A DNA stretch of 64,000 bases from Thamnaconus septentrionalis (Eukaryota; Chordata; Actinopteri; Tetraodontiformes; Monacanthidae): positions 9,976,001 to 10,040,000 of the forward strand of contig CM020509.1 in the NCBI GenBank assembly GCA_009823395.1. Direction: 5' to 3'. This document shows positions 1-36,608 of the stretch, piece after piece (position 1 is the stretch's first letter; every line of letters begins with the position of its first letter). A program made the translations under genes and the position numbers. The notes beneath the pieces are model-generated. The model searched no databases. It was not told where the DNA came from and saw only the letters and a program-made list of their open reading frames with translations.

Positions 1-221
1 CACACACACACACACAAACAGATGAACGCACTCACACACACACATTTTTTTGAGCCATTTGTTTTTGCAGTGACGATCCGTGAACGATGAGCTCGCCGAC
101 TTGTGCCTCATGCAGACAGGACTTGTTGCTGTGAAATCTTACATTTTGCCCTGACTCGACATGCGGAGGCAGCAGGCATTTGAGCAGCACAGGCAGACTA
201 GCAGAAAGAGGGAGTGAGTGA

Positions 222-289
<68 letters not shown>

Positions 290-1208
290 CAGAGAGAGAG
301 CGACGCCGACTGGTGCGACACGACGGACGACGAATGGGAAACGTTTGGATGAAACACTGTCCCACTGAGCAACTTCTCGGCGGAGTTTGATGAACACCTG
401 CTGGGTTGCGCAAAGAAAAATCACAGCCGTCTGACTTCACGAGGAGAACGGAAAAAAAGACACAGAGTGAAAGACAGACGCAACAGGAAGGAGACGAGCA
501 GGATGGGCAATTCGCAGGCTGTGCGGGAGAGGCGGACAGGAAGAGGAAGAGACCTCAGTCACTCCACGAGAAGCTGTGGGTGCTAGTGGTCTGCGACAAC
601 ATGAAGATAGTGGACGTCCCCGAGGAAGGAAGGCGATGTTTCATCTTAAGGGTGGCGGCGCCGCAGAGGGAAAGTAAACCAGAGAGCAGGAAGAAAGCAC
701 GTGAGCGCAACAGCAGGAGTGGAGTTCGTTTGGGGCAAGAGAAATATTTACAAAAAAAAAAAACGTTGAAGAAGCCATTAAACAGAATATCACTCTAGCT
801 CCGGACAACCACGCAACATTATCTACAGTGAAAGAAAAGGAGGGAACAGATTCAACAGCATAGGCCACTATTGTTCCGGTGGATTTAAATCACATCAGGC
901 TCAGCGGAGCTGCAGAAATGATGGCACCGTTATTTTTTATTATTTATACATGAAGTCAGATTTTAACTGCCAAATACATTACAAGATGAGGTACTACTAC
1001 CAACACTAACACTGCTAATGATAATAAAAATAATGATAATCATCATCATCACTATAGTATTAATAATTATGATAATGAAGATAATAATAACAACAATAAA
1101 TCAGCCAGAAATGCAAAGTGCCTTTGTCTGTCTACACATATTTCATTTAGTCCACGAGCATCATTCAAACCAGTAATAAAAGGGGGAGGGCAAAAGTAGG
1201 TAAACAGT
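1..1208. other. Left flank: 3' flank or last intron of atp11c, no confident exon
   Basis: Starts with a CA repeat and a GA microsatellite, then GA-rich sequence to about 800 and AT-rich, TAA/ATG-repeated sequence at 1000-1110. I could not find the usual ATP11C tail (Ser/Arg-rich, ending near LLLRTFSDES in human). That exon may lie further left, outside the window. A short ORF on the plus strand (503-586, MGNSQAVRERR...) has a strong start context but no recognised homology. Confidence 0.6.
210..302. repeat. (GA)n microsatellite
   Basis: Nearly pure AG/GA dinucleotide tract of about 65 bases with GAGT and GACA variants at the edges. Confidence 0.95.
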
Positions 1209-1214
1209 TTTATT
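1209..1214 (-). other. Possible polyadenylation signal AATAAA
   Basis: AATAAA on the minus strand lies 21 bases beyond the TAG that would end a read-through form of the helix 10 exon. It could end a short atp11c transcript by intronic polyadenylation. AATAAA-like hexamers are common in AT-rich DNA, so this is only suggestive. Confidence 0.4.
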
Positions 1215-1316
1215 TGATGTAACCTTTAAGCACTGCTAGTGCCGAATGAGGACAGAGGGAGAACGAGGAGGAAAAGGGCCGAGAGTGTGTGTTTGTGTGT
1301 GTTTCACAAGCCGTAC

Positions 1317-24263
<22,947 letters not shown>

Positions 24264-27200
24264 CTGCGGGACACGGGGGAGGGGAAAAAAGAGGGAGGAT
24301 ATGTTAGAAAAATAAAGGAGCTTCTCACAACCTCAGGGGAAAAAAAACACTATAAAGTGAACCCACGGTTCATGGAGAACACCAAATAAATCAACTAAGA
24401 ACAAACTTAATTGCTCCGCGGTTCATTGTCCCTTCAGTTGTAACGATCACAGAGGAAATGTTGGCGTGAAATATGTTGCAGTCGAACGAGGCCTAAATTC
24501 CAGCAGCAGGTCAATAATTGGGAGATTAGAAATTCAACAGTGGTGCAGAAAATTAAGACTCGAAAAGCACTCTACTGGAAAACTGTTGAGCAGAAGCCAA
24601 TAACTCGAGAGGGAAGGGGGGAGAGAATGACACGGGTCAATGGGCTAAAATTGTGAAAGTGCCGGGTCTATAACTTAATCTCCTCTGCCTCCCAGGTGGT
24701 CACTCATCGATGATGAATGAGTAATAAATGTGGGCACGGGGCAGGAAAAAAACCCCACTGAGCGCAGATTTACTGCCCAGAGGAACCTTGTTGAGCTTCA
24801 GATGGCAGCGGGGGAGTGGGGGCTGGGCCGGGGGAGAGGATTTGTGCACTCCAACCCTTTCTGAGAGAGGAGACACTTGAGGACAAGGCTGAGTCACATA
24901 GGGCTCCCCCAAAGGAAGGATGGGGGCATTCCTCTTCCATAAAAGGAAGGCAGACGGAACAACACTGGCACTGTCGTCGTCTTGAGTGCACTTGGAGATC
25001 AGCGCGAGTTGCACTCACGGACAATAAAACTGATTAAGAAGAGAAAAAGGGGAACTGATGAAATGTCACAAAGGTGATTATTACTTATGGAAACTTGGTG
25101 TTGAGTCCGTTCTGTTTTTCCTCAGACCATTCTTTGTTTTGTGAAAAAAAACAAAAATCTGGAGGGCATATTTTAAGAATTGGCTGAGCCTTAATTTCAG
25201 AAGAGGATTTGTGATCGAGTGCTTTCTCCGAGAAGACGAACACGCATATTGTGTGTTCAGGAGAACAATGCACCGTCTCCCTCCGTGGCCTCAATTTCTT
25301 TTCTGACTTTGGCATCAAGCCTTGAGTGCTGGACGACCACAGCGACAGAGCCGCTTGGCTGGCTCCGCCAACGCCGCTACACCTATCTTTTCTTTTTCCT
25401 TTTCACCTCCTTTATCCTTCACATCCTGGGGGCAGGTTTCTTATCTCTTCAACAGCTCGGATGGGGACAGCTCCAACATCTTTAAGAGGGTGAACTAACT
25501 GAATAGTCGATAAACACTCCCAAGATATTGTAGTGCCATGCCATTGATCATTCCAGGTTCCAAATGGAGCAATATCTGTCTGCCGTAAACGGATCTCTGT
25601 GCACCGGGTGAGGGGAGCGTAAAATGCCTTTAATACCCCTCCACAACAACTCACTCAGTCATTGCAACTTGTTAAGAGCAAACTCGTTTAGACATACCAT
25701 AAAATATATCAGTAAATACGATGAAATATACCTTGGCAGGCTCAATGGAACGTTGATTAAATCCAACATATCCATCCTGTTAAGAGCACGCTGACAACAT
25801 TTGTCAAGGGACTGCAAAAATGGATGGTGGCTGGGCAAACCTTCCATCTATTACATTTAAGTGGATCAATCAGGTTTGTTACTGCACAACATTAGCAGCA
25901 TGTTGCCGCCCCATGGCCAAACGCTTGAGCGTTTCATGAAAGACTTGGTTCACTTCACTTTGGAGCAGTAAGTTTGGCCACAAGTGAAGTGAGACAATGT
26001 TGGTTTTGTCATTTAATGTGAAAAATCCAATCTAAAACTTGAGAACCATCCACACTGATGTCGTCAGCACCAATAGGAGGCAGTGCCTTGTCTCCCTGGT
26101 CATCTTCTGTGGTTTTCCAGTGAAGCACACCTCTCACTCAATCTCCTTTTCTCAACAGAAATCTACCTGACTGGTTTTGGAATCTGTTTAGCTCTTAGGA
26201 TTAACTAAAGATGATTACCAGAGTTTGGCAAGATGGATGAGCACAGTTTCAGTGTTAAAATCTGTGATAATCCAGCCGTCATGGAAGGTTACAATCAAAT
26301 AATGGCATAATGAAAATCAAATGTCGGCTTTGCCTGTACATTTTCTCTGAGAATGCATCTTCTCAGACTTCTGAGAAACCTGACAACACCATAAATGTTT
26401 TATTTGAGAATATTCATGCGTAATTGGAGAAGATATGCACATGGATACATAATGCACAAAATTATATAAAAACACACTGAGGAGTTCTGCCTGACAATAA
26501 ACACAGTTATTCAAGTTCAAGATTTTAAGAACTGCATCAAAGAGTTACGGGTTTCCAAAATAATGTTGGATTACATTAAAGGCAAAACTGGTTATACTTC
26601 CTTCCAGGGATCCATGAGTTGATGTCTTCTGCTTATGGTTCAAGCACAACTTTATTACCGTGACTGTGAATCATTAAGCAAGCACAGGCAGGATATACGT
26701 TTTATGATGCCAACATGTTGATCTAGGAACGGAATCATTACTTACAGCTGATCCTGGACCAGTGTCAGGCACACATTTTGTTTCTAAATTGTCACAGAAA
26801 GAGATTAACTCAAAGAACAGCCCCCAAATCCTACACGTGGAGCCTGCGTGACTCCAATTATTAATCTTTTCAAATGATAAAAAACCCACAAAATCCCTGC
26901 TGCAAAATCCCGATCCTAATTCTTAATAAATCTTTCCTGTTGCATAAAAAGCAGGGACTGGAAGACAGAGCCGGCAAGGCAGGCAGGGTGGCGTAGCACT
27001 CGCCTTATCCATGAGCTGTGATGTTCACACCTCAGTATGGCTGTCCAATCCACCATCCCAACCCACTCACAACACTCTGACACCCCTCCCGCAGGACCAG
27101 CGGACCAAGCTGACAGAAGATGAAGGGAAGAGAGTGGGAGTACGACGGTGTGAGAGACTGAGAGAGAGAGAGACAGGATGTACTAAAAGGATCCAACAAC

Positions 27201-27491
27201 ACAAGCAAATTCAGGTTTCTCACATCAAACAATTTCTAACCTCCAAAGCAGGAGGCTAACAACACCTGCGTCAACCACCCAGCTCATCTGTTCGAATCAA
27301 AGGTGGCTTTGTGCATCTTCTCCCAACACCAAGTCCATCTATATGAGTAATTGCAGCATTTTAGTCATGCTCTACCTCAGATAACATGACTGCTATTGGG
27401 TAGAATCAGCAATTCAGCTCTTGCTATCTCGCTCTATCTTCCTATCATTGCGAAGCAGAATTCAGCAGCGTTGGATTGATCACCCACTAAT

Positions 27492-27543
<52 letters not shown>

Positions 27544-28816
27544 TTGATAATGTGTTGTTGCAATAGTAAGTAAGCACAATCATGTTCTTTTACAGACCAA
27601 GGTTACAAGGCTTTTGAAGGGAGGTTCGGGACCATGTCAGATTAACAGTGAAAATTACGCAGCAACTCTAAGATGTTGAAACAAATGTTCGGAGTAAAAC
27701 AATCCAACGAGAATCTCTAAGCAAGCCGCAAGTGCACAAGCAAAAACGGATTCTCCGGCACGGCCATTTACGCAATTGACCTCATAGGCTACTACAAGCT
27801 AAATATCTGTGGAAGCAGGAAGCTGCACACTGGCTCGTCTCTTGGAAAAATGAAAGGAGCTGGCTGTGTGTGAGTGTGTGTGTGTCCCTATACCTTATCA
27901 TGTCCAACTACTTAACCACATCTGCTCTGACTGCATCTTATCTTGGCTATCAGGCTTTATGATGGTGCACTCAGCTCAAGTGGATTCATTATTGGTCACC
28001 ATTATCTCCTGTTAAAATGTAAGCCATTCATCTTTTTCACCTCACACACATGCACGTGCACACTACACATACAATGCCCTAAAGAAATTTTTTAAAAAAA
28101 CAGCAGGAAAAAGGGAACTTCAGAGAAAGGGAACGCAGGCCTCTCCAGCGTCTAAGAGTACGAATGATGTAAATAAACAACACGCTGGGGCCACATGTCC
28201 AACAAAATATTTCAGGAAATGTCGAAGACCTCAAATAAAAACAGCCCGACAGCAAGTTCATGTTGCTTTTCCGTTAGGTTGAATAGAGTTGACTGATCAG
28301 TGCTACGATCCCGGAGAAAGAGATGTGAGTGTTCCAGTCTCAATCTGGCACGCGCTCCTTCCCTTTCATTCTCCCCCCCACCCGTCTCTCTTTCTCTCTG
28401 TCAGCCAGCTCAGCCCGTCGTCCTCTTTCAAGCATGTCGCTCCGTCTGACTAATTGTACCTCTCTTAGTTTTGATTACACATCCAAGAGCTCATTGTCAA
28501 GTCCGCGGCGGATATATCAAGAGGCTACGTCGGCGTTTGAAGAAAATATAGCGGCACAAAGACGAGACGACGCCCGGCCAAAGCCGAACGCTTGACACTA
28601 CAATGACTTTCAGAATAATCTGCCTCTTGGTTGGTGGAGGTCTTCAATGGCAAACAACTATTCTAAATAAGGGACAATGACCGGGCAAAGACGGATACTT
28701 AAGCTTTGATTAATACCTTATAAAAAAGATGTTTGCATTACACAGGACTTAACCAGTACTGGCCTATTCACTCAATGCAAATACAGTATTGACAATAAGT
28801 ATGGCTATTTACTCAC

Positions 28817-28837
28817 ATAGTCAAAAAATGTTGTCAT
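28817..28837 (-). CDS. Candidate first coding exon of atp11c (MTTFFDY)
   Basis: ATG in good context (AACATGA) begins seven codons ending in phase 0 at a strong GTGAGT donor. That is the phase required by the FGGDERR exon at 24263. The sequence is not similar to the human N-terminus, and the upstream acceptor is only fair. Speculative. Confidence 0.25.
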
Positions 28838-30911
28838 GTTGCTTGAACGGTTGTAGTCTTCAGTTTGAAGAAACAAAGTTTGAAGAAACAATTATTGAAT
28901 TTATAACGCACAATAAAGCCTGGACCACATCAAAGTCATTTAGAACGGTGTGCCGCGCCACATAAACAAGAAGTGGTGAGATGTCACCCATTTAAGGAGT
29001 GAGCGCTCAGTGAATTCCTCTTTAATGTTAGCGTGCACGGCCGCCGTATCCAAGCACCCGGTGGAATTATTTCCATCCCATTCCAAACTCCGGAACGCCA
29101 ACGAGAGAGGTCGTCGCAATCCAGTGAGCACTGAGAGGTAAAGGAGGTGAATTATTGTTTCCTAAGTGCTGAATATATAGTGACTGAGTTAGCGGTGCCG
29201 TTAATCAGAAATTCAGACTTGGGAGCAGGAATGAATATTAAGCAATGGGAGACAGTAGCCCGAGCAAAGACTTCCACTTGAGGCAGCCAACCTTCAGCGG
29301 TGCTGCAGCAAAAATTGTAACAGTAAAGTTAAAGCAACACCTTTTATTTCAACACCTCTGGCATTGGCGTCCTGTTGCGCATGAGGAGCGACAAGGCAAG
29401 ACCTTGAGAAGCTGAACACATTGCGCACTCGCGTCTCGAAAGGACAAAGCTTTTTCAGTGTTTAGCCAAGAGTCGACGTCACCATGTTAGAAAATGACAA
29501 GAAAATGAGATCAACTAAAAGCCACGTAACCCCACAACATGCACATTGTCCCGTCGTGAAATATTATATTAGCATTTACCTCCATCATGGATTCACCAAC
29601 AACAGGCAACACAGTCTACTGGGGCCCATGTCATGACAGCCACTCTTTCTTCTGTCCACTGTTGTCTCACAATGATGAATGGCACCACGAGTGGCTCAGT
29701 CCAGCGTGAGCCGAGGGCCGATGCTAAGGAGTGACGTCGCGCGGCCAAAGCCTCATTGTTCTCCTGGCAGCCGCGCGAGAAGGCGAGTGTGCCGCGCCAT
29801 CGGCTGGTACTGGCCAATTGGTTGGGGAGCGGGGGTTTTTTAGCAATCACCCAGAGGGGGCCGCTACCTCAACGGTTCGTCTGACAATTAAAAGAAATAT
29901 CTAAAATAACACACCAGCATCTCGTGATCCGATTGCAAGGTCGGATAAAAAGGCTTCGTTTCATTTCTGCAGATTGAGGTCTGCGTCGATTATTGTTTGA
30001 CACGTGAGCGCTGCAGATTCAAAGAGGAAATCACAGGACAAGAGAGAGGAAAAAAAAAAACAGACAGGAAATGTATCTAGTCGAATCATGCTGACACAGT
30101 GCAGCATCATGTTCCCTAAAACAGAAACCTTAAGCACGCAAAATAAAAGGCAGCGCTGTCGCACGACACTCCACGAGAACAGACGTCAGGACCAGTTTCA
30201 CATTCACGTCAAAGTTATTTTTTAACTCAAAATCGTAAAACGCTGAGCGAGCGACACTTTTCTTTTCAGCCAGCAGCTCGCGTGTGTTAAACTTTGTCTC
30301 CAGTGGCACAGTCCTCACAAGGAATTTAGCTCTGTGTTTTTCCTAGCAGAAAAAAAAAGTAAGGGATGGAGGGAAGGAGGGTCACGTGTTAAGAACAAGC
30401 AGCAGCCTATCGCACCTTAATCTATAATTAAAACGAACTTAAAGCAGTGTGGCCGTAAATGGAGTATGGTTTTTCCAGTCAAGCGCACGCTTTCCTTCTA
30501 CGTGGTGTGGGACAAATCACCTGATTCAGCTACTTGGGCAGCAACTGTTTTTGTGTCGTTATTTCTTTGAACACCCTGACGCTCTCTGGCTGTCAGTGCC
30601 CCGGCAACACGGCTGGCGTGGAGCCCTGCCACGGTCAACAGAAACGCTGGATTTACGGACGTCCCTCCATCTCAGCGAGAGCCTCGCTGATGACACTATC
30701 TGAACCGTGATAATGTACGAGGCTTCACTCTGAGTAATTGCCCTTCAATTAATTATCCTCAGACGGTGTCCAGAGGAGCCGCGGCCACTAATGGCAAAAA
30801 TCAATAGGGATCCTTTCCTTCATGATGCTGAGTGGGTCTCTGTCACGGACTTCAAACCCAGAGTTTTTTCATCCCGCTCGGCTGATGTCACTTTAAAAAA
30901 AAAAAGCTCAC

Positions 30912-31525
30912 TTCCGTCTTCCCATCTGGCAGGTGGGTCGCGACCCAAAAGTGGGTTTTGATTGGGTCGCAGCTTCGTGAAGTTTCCCTCTTTTTTATTT
31001 TATTTTTTTAAAAAAAGGGGATTTTAAAATCTACATATTTATCAGGGAAGAAACTTATCGATTAATTCATTAATTGTTAGTTAATTTGATCTTCATTCAT
31101 TCATCTTCTATACCCGCTTATTCCCATTCAGGGTCACGGGGATCTGCTGGAGCCTATCCCAGCTGTCTTATGGCGAAGGCGGGGTGACACCCTGGACAAG
31201 TCGCCAGTTCATCGCAGGGCTAATTTGATCTTATCGATCGATTTACGATTAATTGATAAGCAGCTATTTTTCCTGAGAACCTAAATTTCACAATGAAAAA
31301 TCTGTGAGGAACACATTTAACCCTTAAATAACATTGAGGATCCAATGTGACCCATTTTTACATTAGAGAACAGTAAAAAAAAAAAAAAACCTAAACATCC
31401 TCTGACTTTAACAAATCAATTCAAAGTGGACTAGTCTTTTTATTTTTGTGGAATAAATTTGAGCCGTGACTTCATGATAAGGAAAAGAATGTGGTTCCTG
31501 AGACTCCACCACTTGAGAACCACTG
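30912..31525. mobile_element. Degraded hAT-like element interrupted by a LINE fragment
   Basis: The left part reads GGTGGGTCGCGACCCAAAAG and the right end reads CCACTTGAGAACCACTG. These match the ends of a common vertebrate non-autonomous hAT-type family that begins CAGTGGTTCTCAA and carries the GGGTCGCGACCC core. The left terminus is eroded. Interrupted at 31094-31220. Confidence 0.6.
31094..31220 (-). mobile_element. 5'-truncated L2/Maui-type LINE 3' end with perfect target duplication
   Basis: Read on the minus strand it contains the fish LINE tail: GGCGACTTGTCCAGGGTG, CGCCTTCGCCATAAGACAG and AATAAGCGGGTATAGAAGAT, ending in GAATG repeats. A perfect 12-base duplication, TAATTTGATCTT, flanks it at 31082-31093 and 31221-31232. 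This shows target-primed insertion of a 127-base fragment. Confidence 0.85.
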
Positions 31526-34500
31526 TCCCGTGAGACATCTCGGAGATAATAATCGAGGGGCCGGCGCTTAACCTGGCGATTTATGCAAAGGTGTGCGCGA
31601 CACGTCTCGGCAGGTCTTTGCTGTCGTCGGCTCCTCTCTTGCGAGTGGGCACCCTATCATTTCAGATGACAATGGAAAACTAGGATGGCAGAAAGAAAAA
31701 ATAAAAAAAAATCACAGACGCAGGTGTTTCACAGCGCAGAGCACCCAGCACACGGCTCAGTATTCCCTCCACATCCGCGGCGCAAAAAACACTCTCCGGG
31801 TATCGCCGTAGCGCGGAGGAACTCCAGGATGAGCCTTTATACATATATGGATGACGATGATGCGTTTTGAGCGCCGTGCCAGCCTGGGCGAAGATGCATA
31901 GGTCAGGAGAGGGAGGGGCGATGTGAGGGGAATTCAAAATAAATGAAGGGGGGGCTGAATTATTTAAGGCTACAAACTGAGAATTCAAGCCGGCTTTTAA
32001 GAGGAAGTGGAAAATTGCGGCCGGTCCCCTCGTATCGGCGCCGACCGGCTCGCGTCGGTGCCATCCGGATGCTACAAGGAGCCTGAGAGCGTCTGTCCAT
32101 TAGGTGGGCGAAGGCAGATGGAGAGGTGCAAAGATAGTAAGAGCCCCACCCTCCCCGCTTCCTTTTTTGCAGTCACGCAGTCACGGGGCTCCCTCTGTTA
32201 TTCCATCGTATTTCATCAGCCTGCACTTTTCTCCCTTCACACGGCCTCCGCTCCAGAAACTAAATATATTTATCATCTCGCTGTGTGTTGCATACGAGCT
32301 CCGCTGGCTGGCTGGGTTTCCATTACTGGGCAGAATGCTCGAGATCACACGGGGGGGGTTGGGAAGAGGTTCGGAGGAGAGGGGGGAGAGGAAGGAAGGA
32401 AGAGAATAAAATTAGAGTAAGCAATTCTGTTTGCCAGCCAGTCGGTGTTGCAAGACTAATGGCGACAAAAGGAAGCGCGGCGCTAATCAATACACATCTC
32501 TCCTAATCAAGCGGGCTGGAGAAACGAAATGGCCCTTGATGCTTTGTGGTCTGTGGCCTTCAGACATACTCTTGCTGTAATCTTTGAAAATTAACAACTC
32601 ATCGCATCCGCTCAGTTGACAAGTCCATTAATTTTATTTTTTGTGCGGTAGTGAAATGTTTTGTGCAGCCTTGAAAAGTTGGCATGCGCCAAAACCAAAA
32701 CGTCTCTTTGTTGTCTGCAGCATGGGTGCACCCGATTGTGTCAGCGAGTTTCTATCTTGATTCTTCCGAGTCCCGGTGGCGACCTGAGAAACAGGTTTGC
32801 CAGAGTGCCCGGGGCTTGCAAATGAATTTTCAAAGTGAGTGTAAAAAGAAACCTGCCGGGTTAGGAGCCTGATGACTAATGCTTGGGGTCTCTAGTCAAA
32901 CAGAGCAGAAGGTTGCGTATGAGGTGCTCGAGTCACAATGTATGGTGCACGCTCCGGACGCCGGACAGGTTTCCAGGCTGAGCTAAGCGGCTAATGTTAG
33001 CTCAGCCCGGATGACTGACGATCCAGGCATTTATTGCTGTCGTCGAGCTGTTGCGTTCTCTTAAACGACGCACCATATTGAAACGTGACACCCAGGACTG
33101 GTTGGATTTGTAAAATTAAACGCATAACTAAAGCAACCCATAACTGCTGCAGTTTTCCAACCAACTATTCCGCTGCTGGCTTGTTAATTTGTTAGAAGGC
33201 CCAGTGGCTGGAGGCAGCTCCCGTCGGGTCGGACGTGTGGCGCTAAGTCGGACACTTAACCTCTTTTATGGCACGAGTATGTGACACTTGATCTGCCTGC
33301 TTTCTTTGCCGGCGATGACAGCTTAAATAATCTCAGCTGGCCGAGGGAGCCCGGGCCTCGACAGATTTACTGCAACAAAGTGGCGTCCTGGTGGAGGCGG
33401 CTGACCGAGGGGCTCCAGCAAGCGCCCACCGAGATATTTCACCGCGGCCATCATCAGCCTCAAATACATACCCCAAACACAACCAGGCCAAGAGAAAACC
33501 TGACCTGCTTGACTAAGAGGTGCAATAAGGTAACTCATAAAAACCTACGTTCTATTTTAACTACAAATAGCAGGTTTATCATCTTCGACAGCCGACAGTC
33601 ATATTCAGTGTTCTGCCAAAAATTTCATTTCACAAATGATGAATAAAAGGCTTTGAACCACCAAAAAGGAGAATACAAAGGGGATGTTTAAAGATTTTTT
33701 TCTCCTTTAAAATAAACAATTCAAGCAACCTCACATTCTCTCTCTGCGCCAGTTGCGCACGTCGACAAAACCCTCAAAGTGATTCCGTCGAAGTCAGCGA
33801 GAGCCTTTCCTGTCTTTGTGCGCAGGACACCTGTAGAGCTTCCTCACTCCGAGCCAGCTCCCCTCACCGCCAAGCGGAGCCACTCTTTTCTCCCATCCAA
33901 CAAGAGTCAGAGGATAAATTGGAACTTTTAACTCTTGCGGTTTTGACCAATTTGGCGAGTGGGAGGAGGCCTGTCGGTTGCCATGGCGCGGGTGGGGAAG
34001 ATACCAAGGTGCTGCTCCCCTCGTCGTCAAGGCAGGGGCCCCCGTGATGAATACTATCACATTTCTGCCAGGCTCCGCCTCTCACAGATTACACCGCTGC
34101 CTTCAAGGGCTTAAACGAACATCAAAGGAGAGCCGGGTGATTTTGCATTCCTGTCAGAGCGTTTACAACCTCTGGAGCTTCCCCTCAGACGGTGAAGCCC
34201 GGCCCCACTTGTTCCCACAACCATCTTGAACGATTTGGCGAAGGTACACTCAGGCTCTAGTGCCACTCTGCGACACAACGGTCGAGGGGAGGCAGCCTCG
34301 ATCCTCTCCCTCCCCCCAGAGCATCCAGGACCTCCGGAGAGGAGGCGCGCAACGGCAACAGCAACGGGCCAGTGTGAGATTGTGAGGGTGTGGTTATCGT
34401 AGGCAAAGCAGCTTCACAGTATTATAATTTAGACCTACTCAGTTGAACCCAATCTGCTTCCTTAGAAAAGAACATAAAGAATATTTCAGGACATTTATGA

Positions 34501-36278
34501 AATGCAGTCATTTATTGAATAAATAATGAAACAATCTAAGCGTGAGTAGGGCTCTACTTTTACCAAAAGACAGAATGTAGAATGTGGTTTACCCTCACCC
34601 CATCCACCACCCCACACAAACATTCTTGAGAACTCAGATGGTCTTTGAACATTTCTGTATTATATATTCCCCATCAACATGGACAGACTGCACAAAAAAG
34701 CCTAATTTCCGCACAAAGGTTGTTCTGAAACTGCTCAACCTGGTATTTTTGGGGTAGATGGCAGTTTGTTTTGCAGACTTTTTTATTGGTGGGGCGTGGG
34801 AGGGTCTGCGTTAACATGCCTGCATAGTTTGAGATGGCGCTGGGCTGTTTGAGAAGTGATGTGCAGGCGGTCCCTGAAGCATAAGCAACCCCTCCCCCAG
34901 GGAATGCACCCGCAAGGCTAAATGTTCTTCCTCCTCCTCCAGAAAACAGACTTTCAGTGGAATGACGATCAATTCTGTCATGTTCTCCATTACCGTTTTT
35001 TACGGAAACCAACCGCCAACTTTACCATCGCAAACACAATTTTGCTGTTTGTGCTGCGGGGAAAGTATGACAGGAAACATTAGTGGGTTTGAAAATCATG
35101 GCAACAATCACAGCCAACGTGGAAACCCCACCCACCCACCCGTGCACTGCGGAGAGGTGAGATCCTGAAGGGAGGGGGCCAAGAGTCTGGCAGATATAAA
35201 TACAAAAGAGATAACAGCTGTGTGTGCATCAGTGACAGCAGAGCCTGGCTGCTGCGCGCAAAATATTTATTGCCCGCGCCAGAGAGAAATTGCGGCAGCA
35301 GTTCTCCCCAGAAGCGGGAAAACGAGCTGACCTGGCAACACTTAGAGGGAGGCCGCCAGCAGGGTCAGGCACTATAATTATTATATTGCTTCCCCCCGGT
35401 TCACCGTCGGTATCTATACTGCTCACACAGCCAGCCGAGGATCGGACAACAGGTTAGCGATGCACGCGAGCGAGACGGAGAGGCAGTAAAGGCTCTGTAG
35501 CATTAACAACGCGTGCCGTCATGCACGGGCGGTCTGTGCTGAGCTAGGAGTCCCTTCGTGGCCGATTAGCATACGGCCAGGGCAGCGAAACCAATGGGTG
35601 AACTTTAAAAGGTGAAGGCGTGAAACTGACCAATCGTGAAATATGGAATCGAAGCAGTTCGAGTTGGCAAAATACCAAGACGCACTTCCACAGAACAAAC
35701 CCAGGATACGGACACAAAGATGCTGGAGTCACTATCCTGTGAGGTGCCCACCGCAACTTCTGAGCCTCTAAAGTGATTTATTTTTTTAGTGGGGGGTGTT
35801 GGAGGAAATTGTCCCGACAGCGAATGTATTTGGTTCCAAAGAGATCACAGTAAACCCGAACATCAAAGAAAGTGGAACAAGAGATATTTTTAGCTCGTCT
35901 GATTGCGTGGCTCAGCTGTCAAAGTCAACTTCTTATTAAGTATGACATAATTTATTGTTTTAATTGTAATGCTAACCATGAAAGTTTCTTAAAAAAAATA
36001 AAATTTAAAAGCCCACAAACACATCAAATGTGTTCATTCAAATGTATGTGGCCTTTAGACAGAGGATGTATCACGAGGCAACTCTTCTTTGTTGGCCCCG
36101 TCTCAGAAACACATCTGCCTCCAAGCACATTCAGAGCAGAACTTGGAACTTCAGTGAAAAAACTACTAATGACTCAACAGCACCAAAACAACTTCAAAGG
36201 TCCCGTGCTCTTGTCTCTTCAAATGTGTCTCCAGCCTGTTAGCGACCTCTCCGTAAATGAGAAAATTCCACCTTTCAT

Positions 36279-36608
36279 TAGCTGCGTTTCCGTTACAGTT
36301 TCTCGCAAAATAAAAGCGATATTTCTAAAAATTCCAACAAAGTACAATTGCGATTGGTAGGTGTTTCCATTGAATGGTGTGAAGTGCATAAGCCGTAATT
36401 GTCATAAAATCTCGTCCCAAGAGAATTCTCATAATTCTCGTGAGACTTTATTCTCATAATTCTCATTACGAGAATCACGTTTGCTTTTGTGTGTTTACGT
36501 TTGTTTGCTGTCAAGAATGGTTGTTTCATTTTTCTCTTTGATTACTTGTAAAAAATATTCCGCCTCCTCCTCCGTCCAAACATAGCGCGCCATTTTCACT
36601 TGAAGTGA
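36279..36608 (+). repeat. Dispersed repeat, copy 2 of an unnamed family
   Basis: Aligns with 15697-16005 in the same orientation (strings listed there). It carries an extra AATTCTCATAATTCTCG-type segment near 36420-36475 that forms short inverted repeats and is absent from copy 1. Confidence 0.8.

Noticed and set aside
60..200. Last coding exon of atp11c after the CT tract (minus strand)
   Set aside because: A pyrimidine tract and TAG acceptor are present, but the in-frame translation has no similarity to the ATP11C tail.
210..440. Open frames of Ser-Leu repeats on the minus strand
   Set aside because: They are translations of the GA microsatellite.
503..586. Plus-strand ORF MGNSQAVRERR... 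as the first exon of a neighbouring gene
   Set aside because: Good start context, but only 27 codons, no recognised protein and no clear donor.
25022..25032. An 11-base micro-exon-like unit: strong pyrimidine tract and CAG, then 11 bases, then GTGAGT (minus strand)
   Set aside because: Eleven bases would break the frame into the next exon and nothing supports its use.
26970..27120. tRNA-derived SINE head (GGCAGGGTGGCGTAGCACTC)
   Set aside because: Only a short string resembles a SINE promoter; box B and the tail are not convincing.
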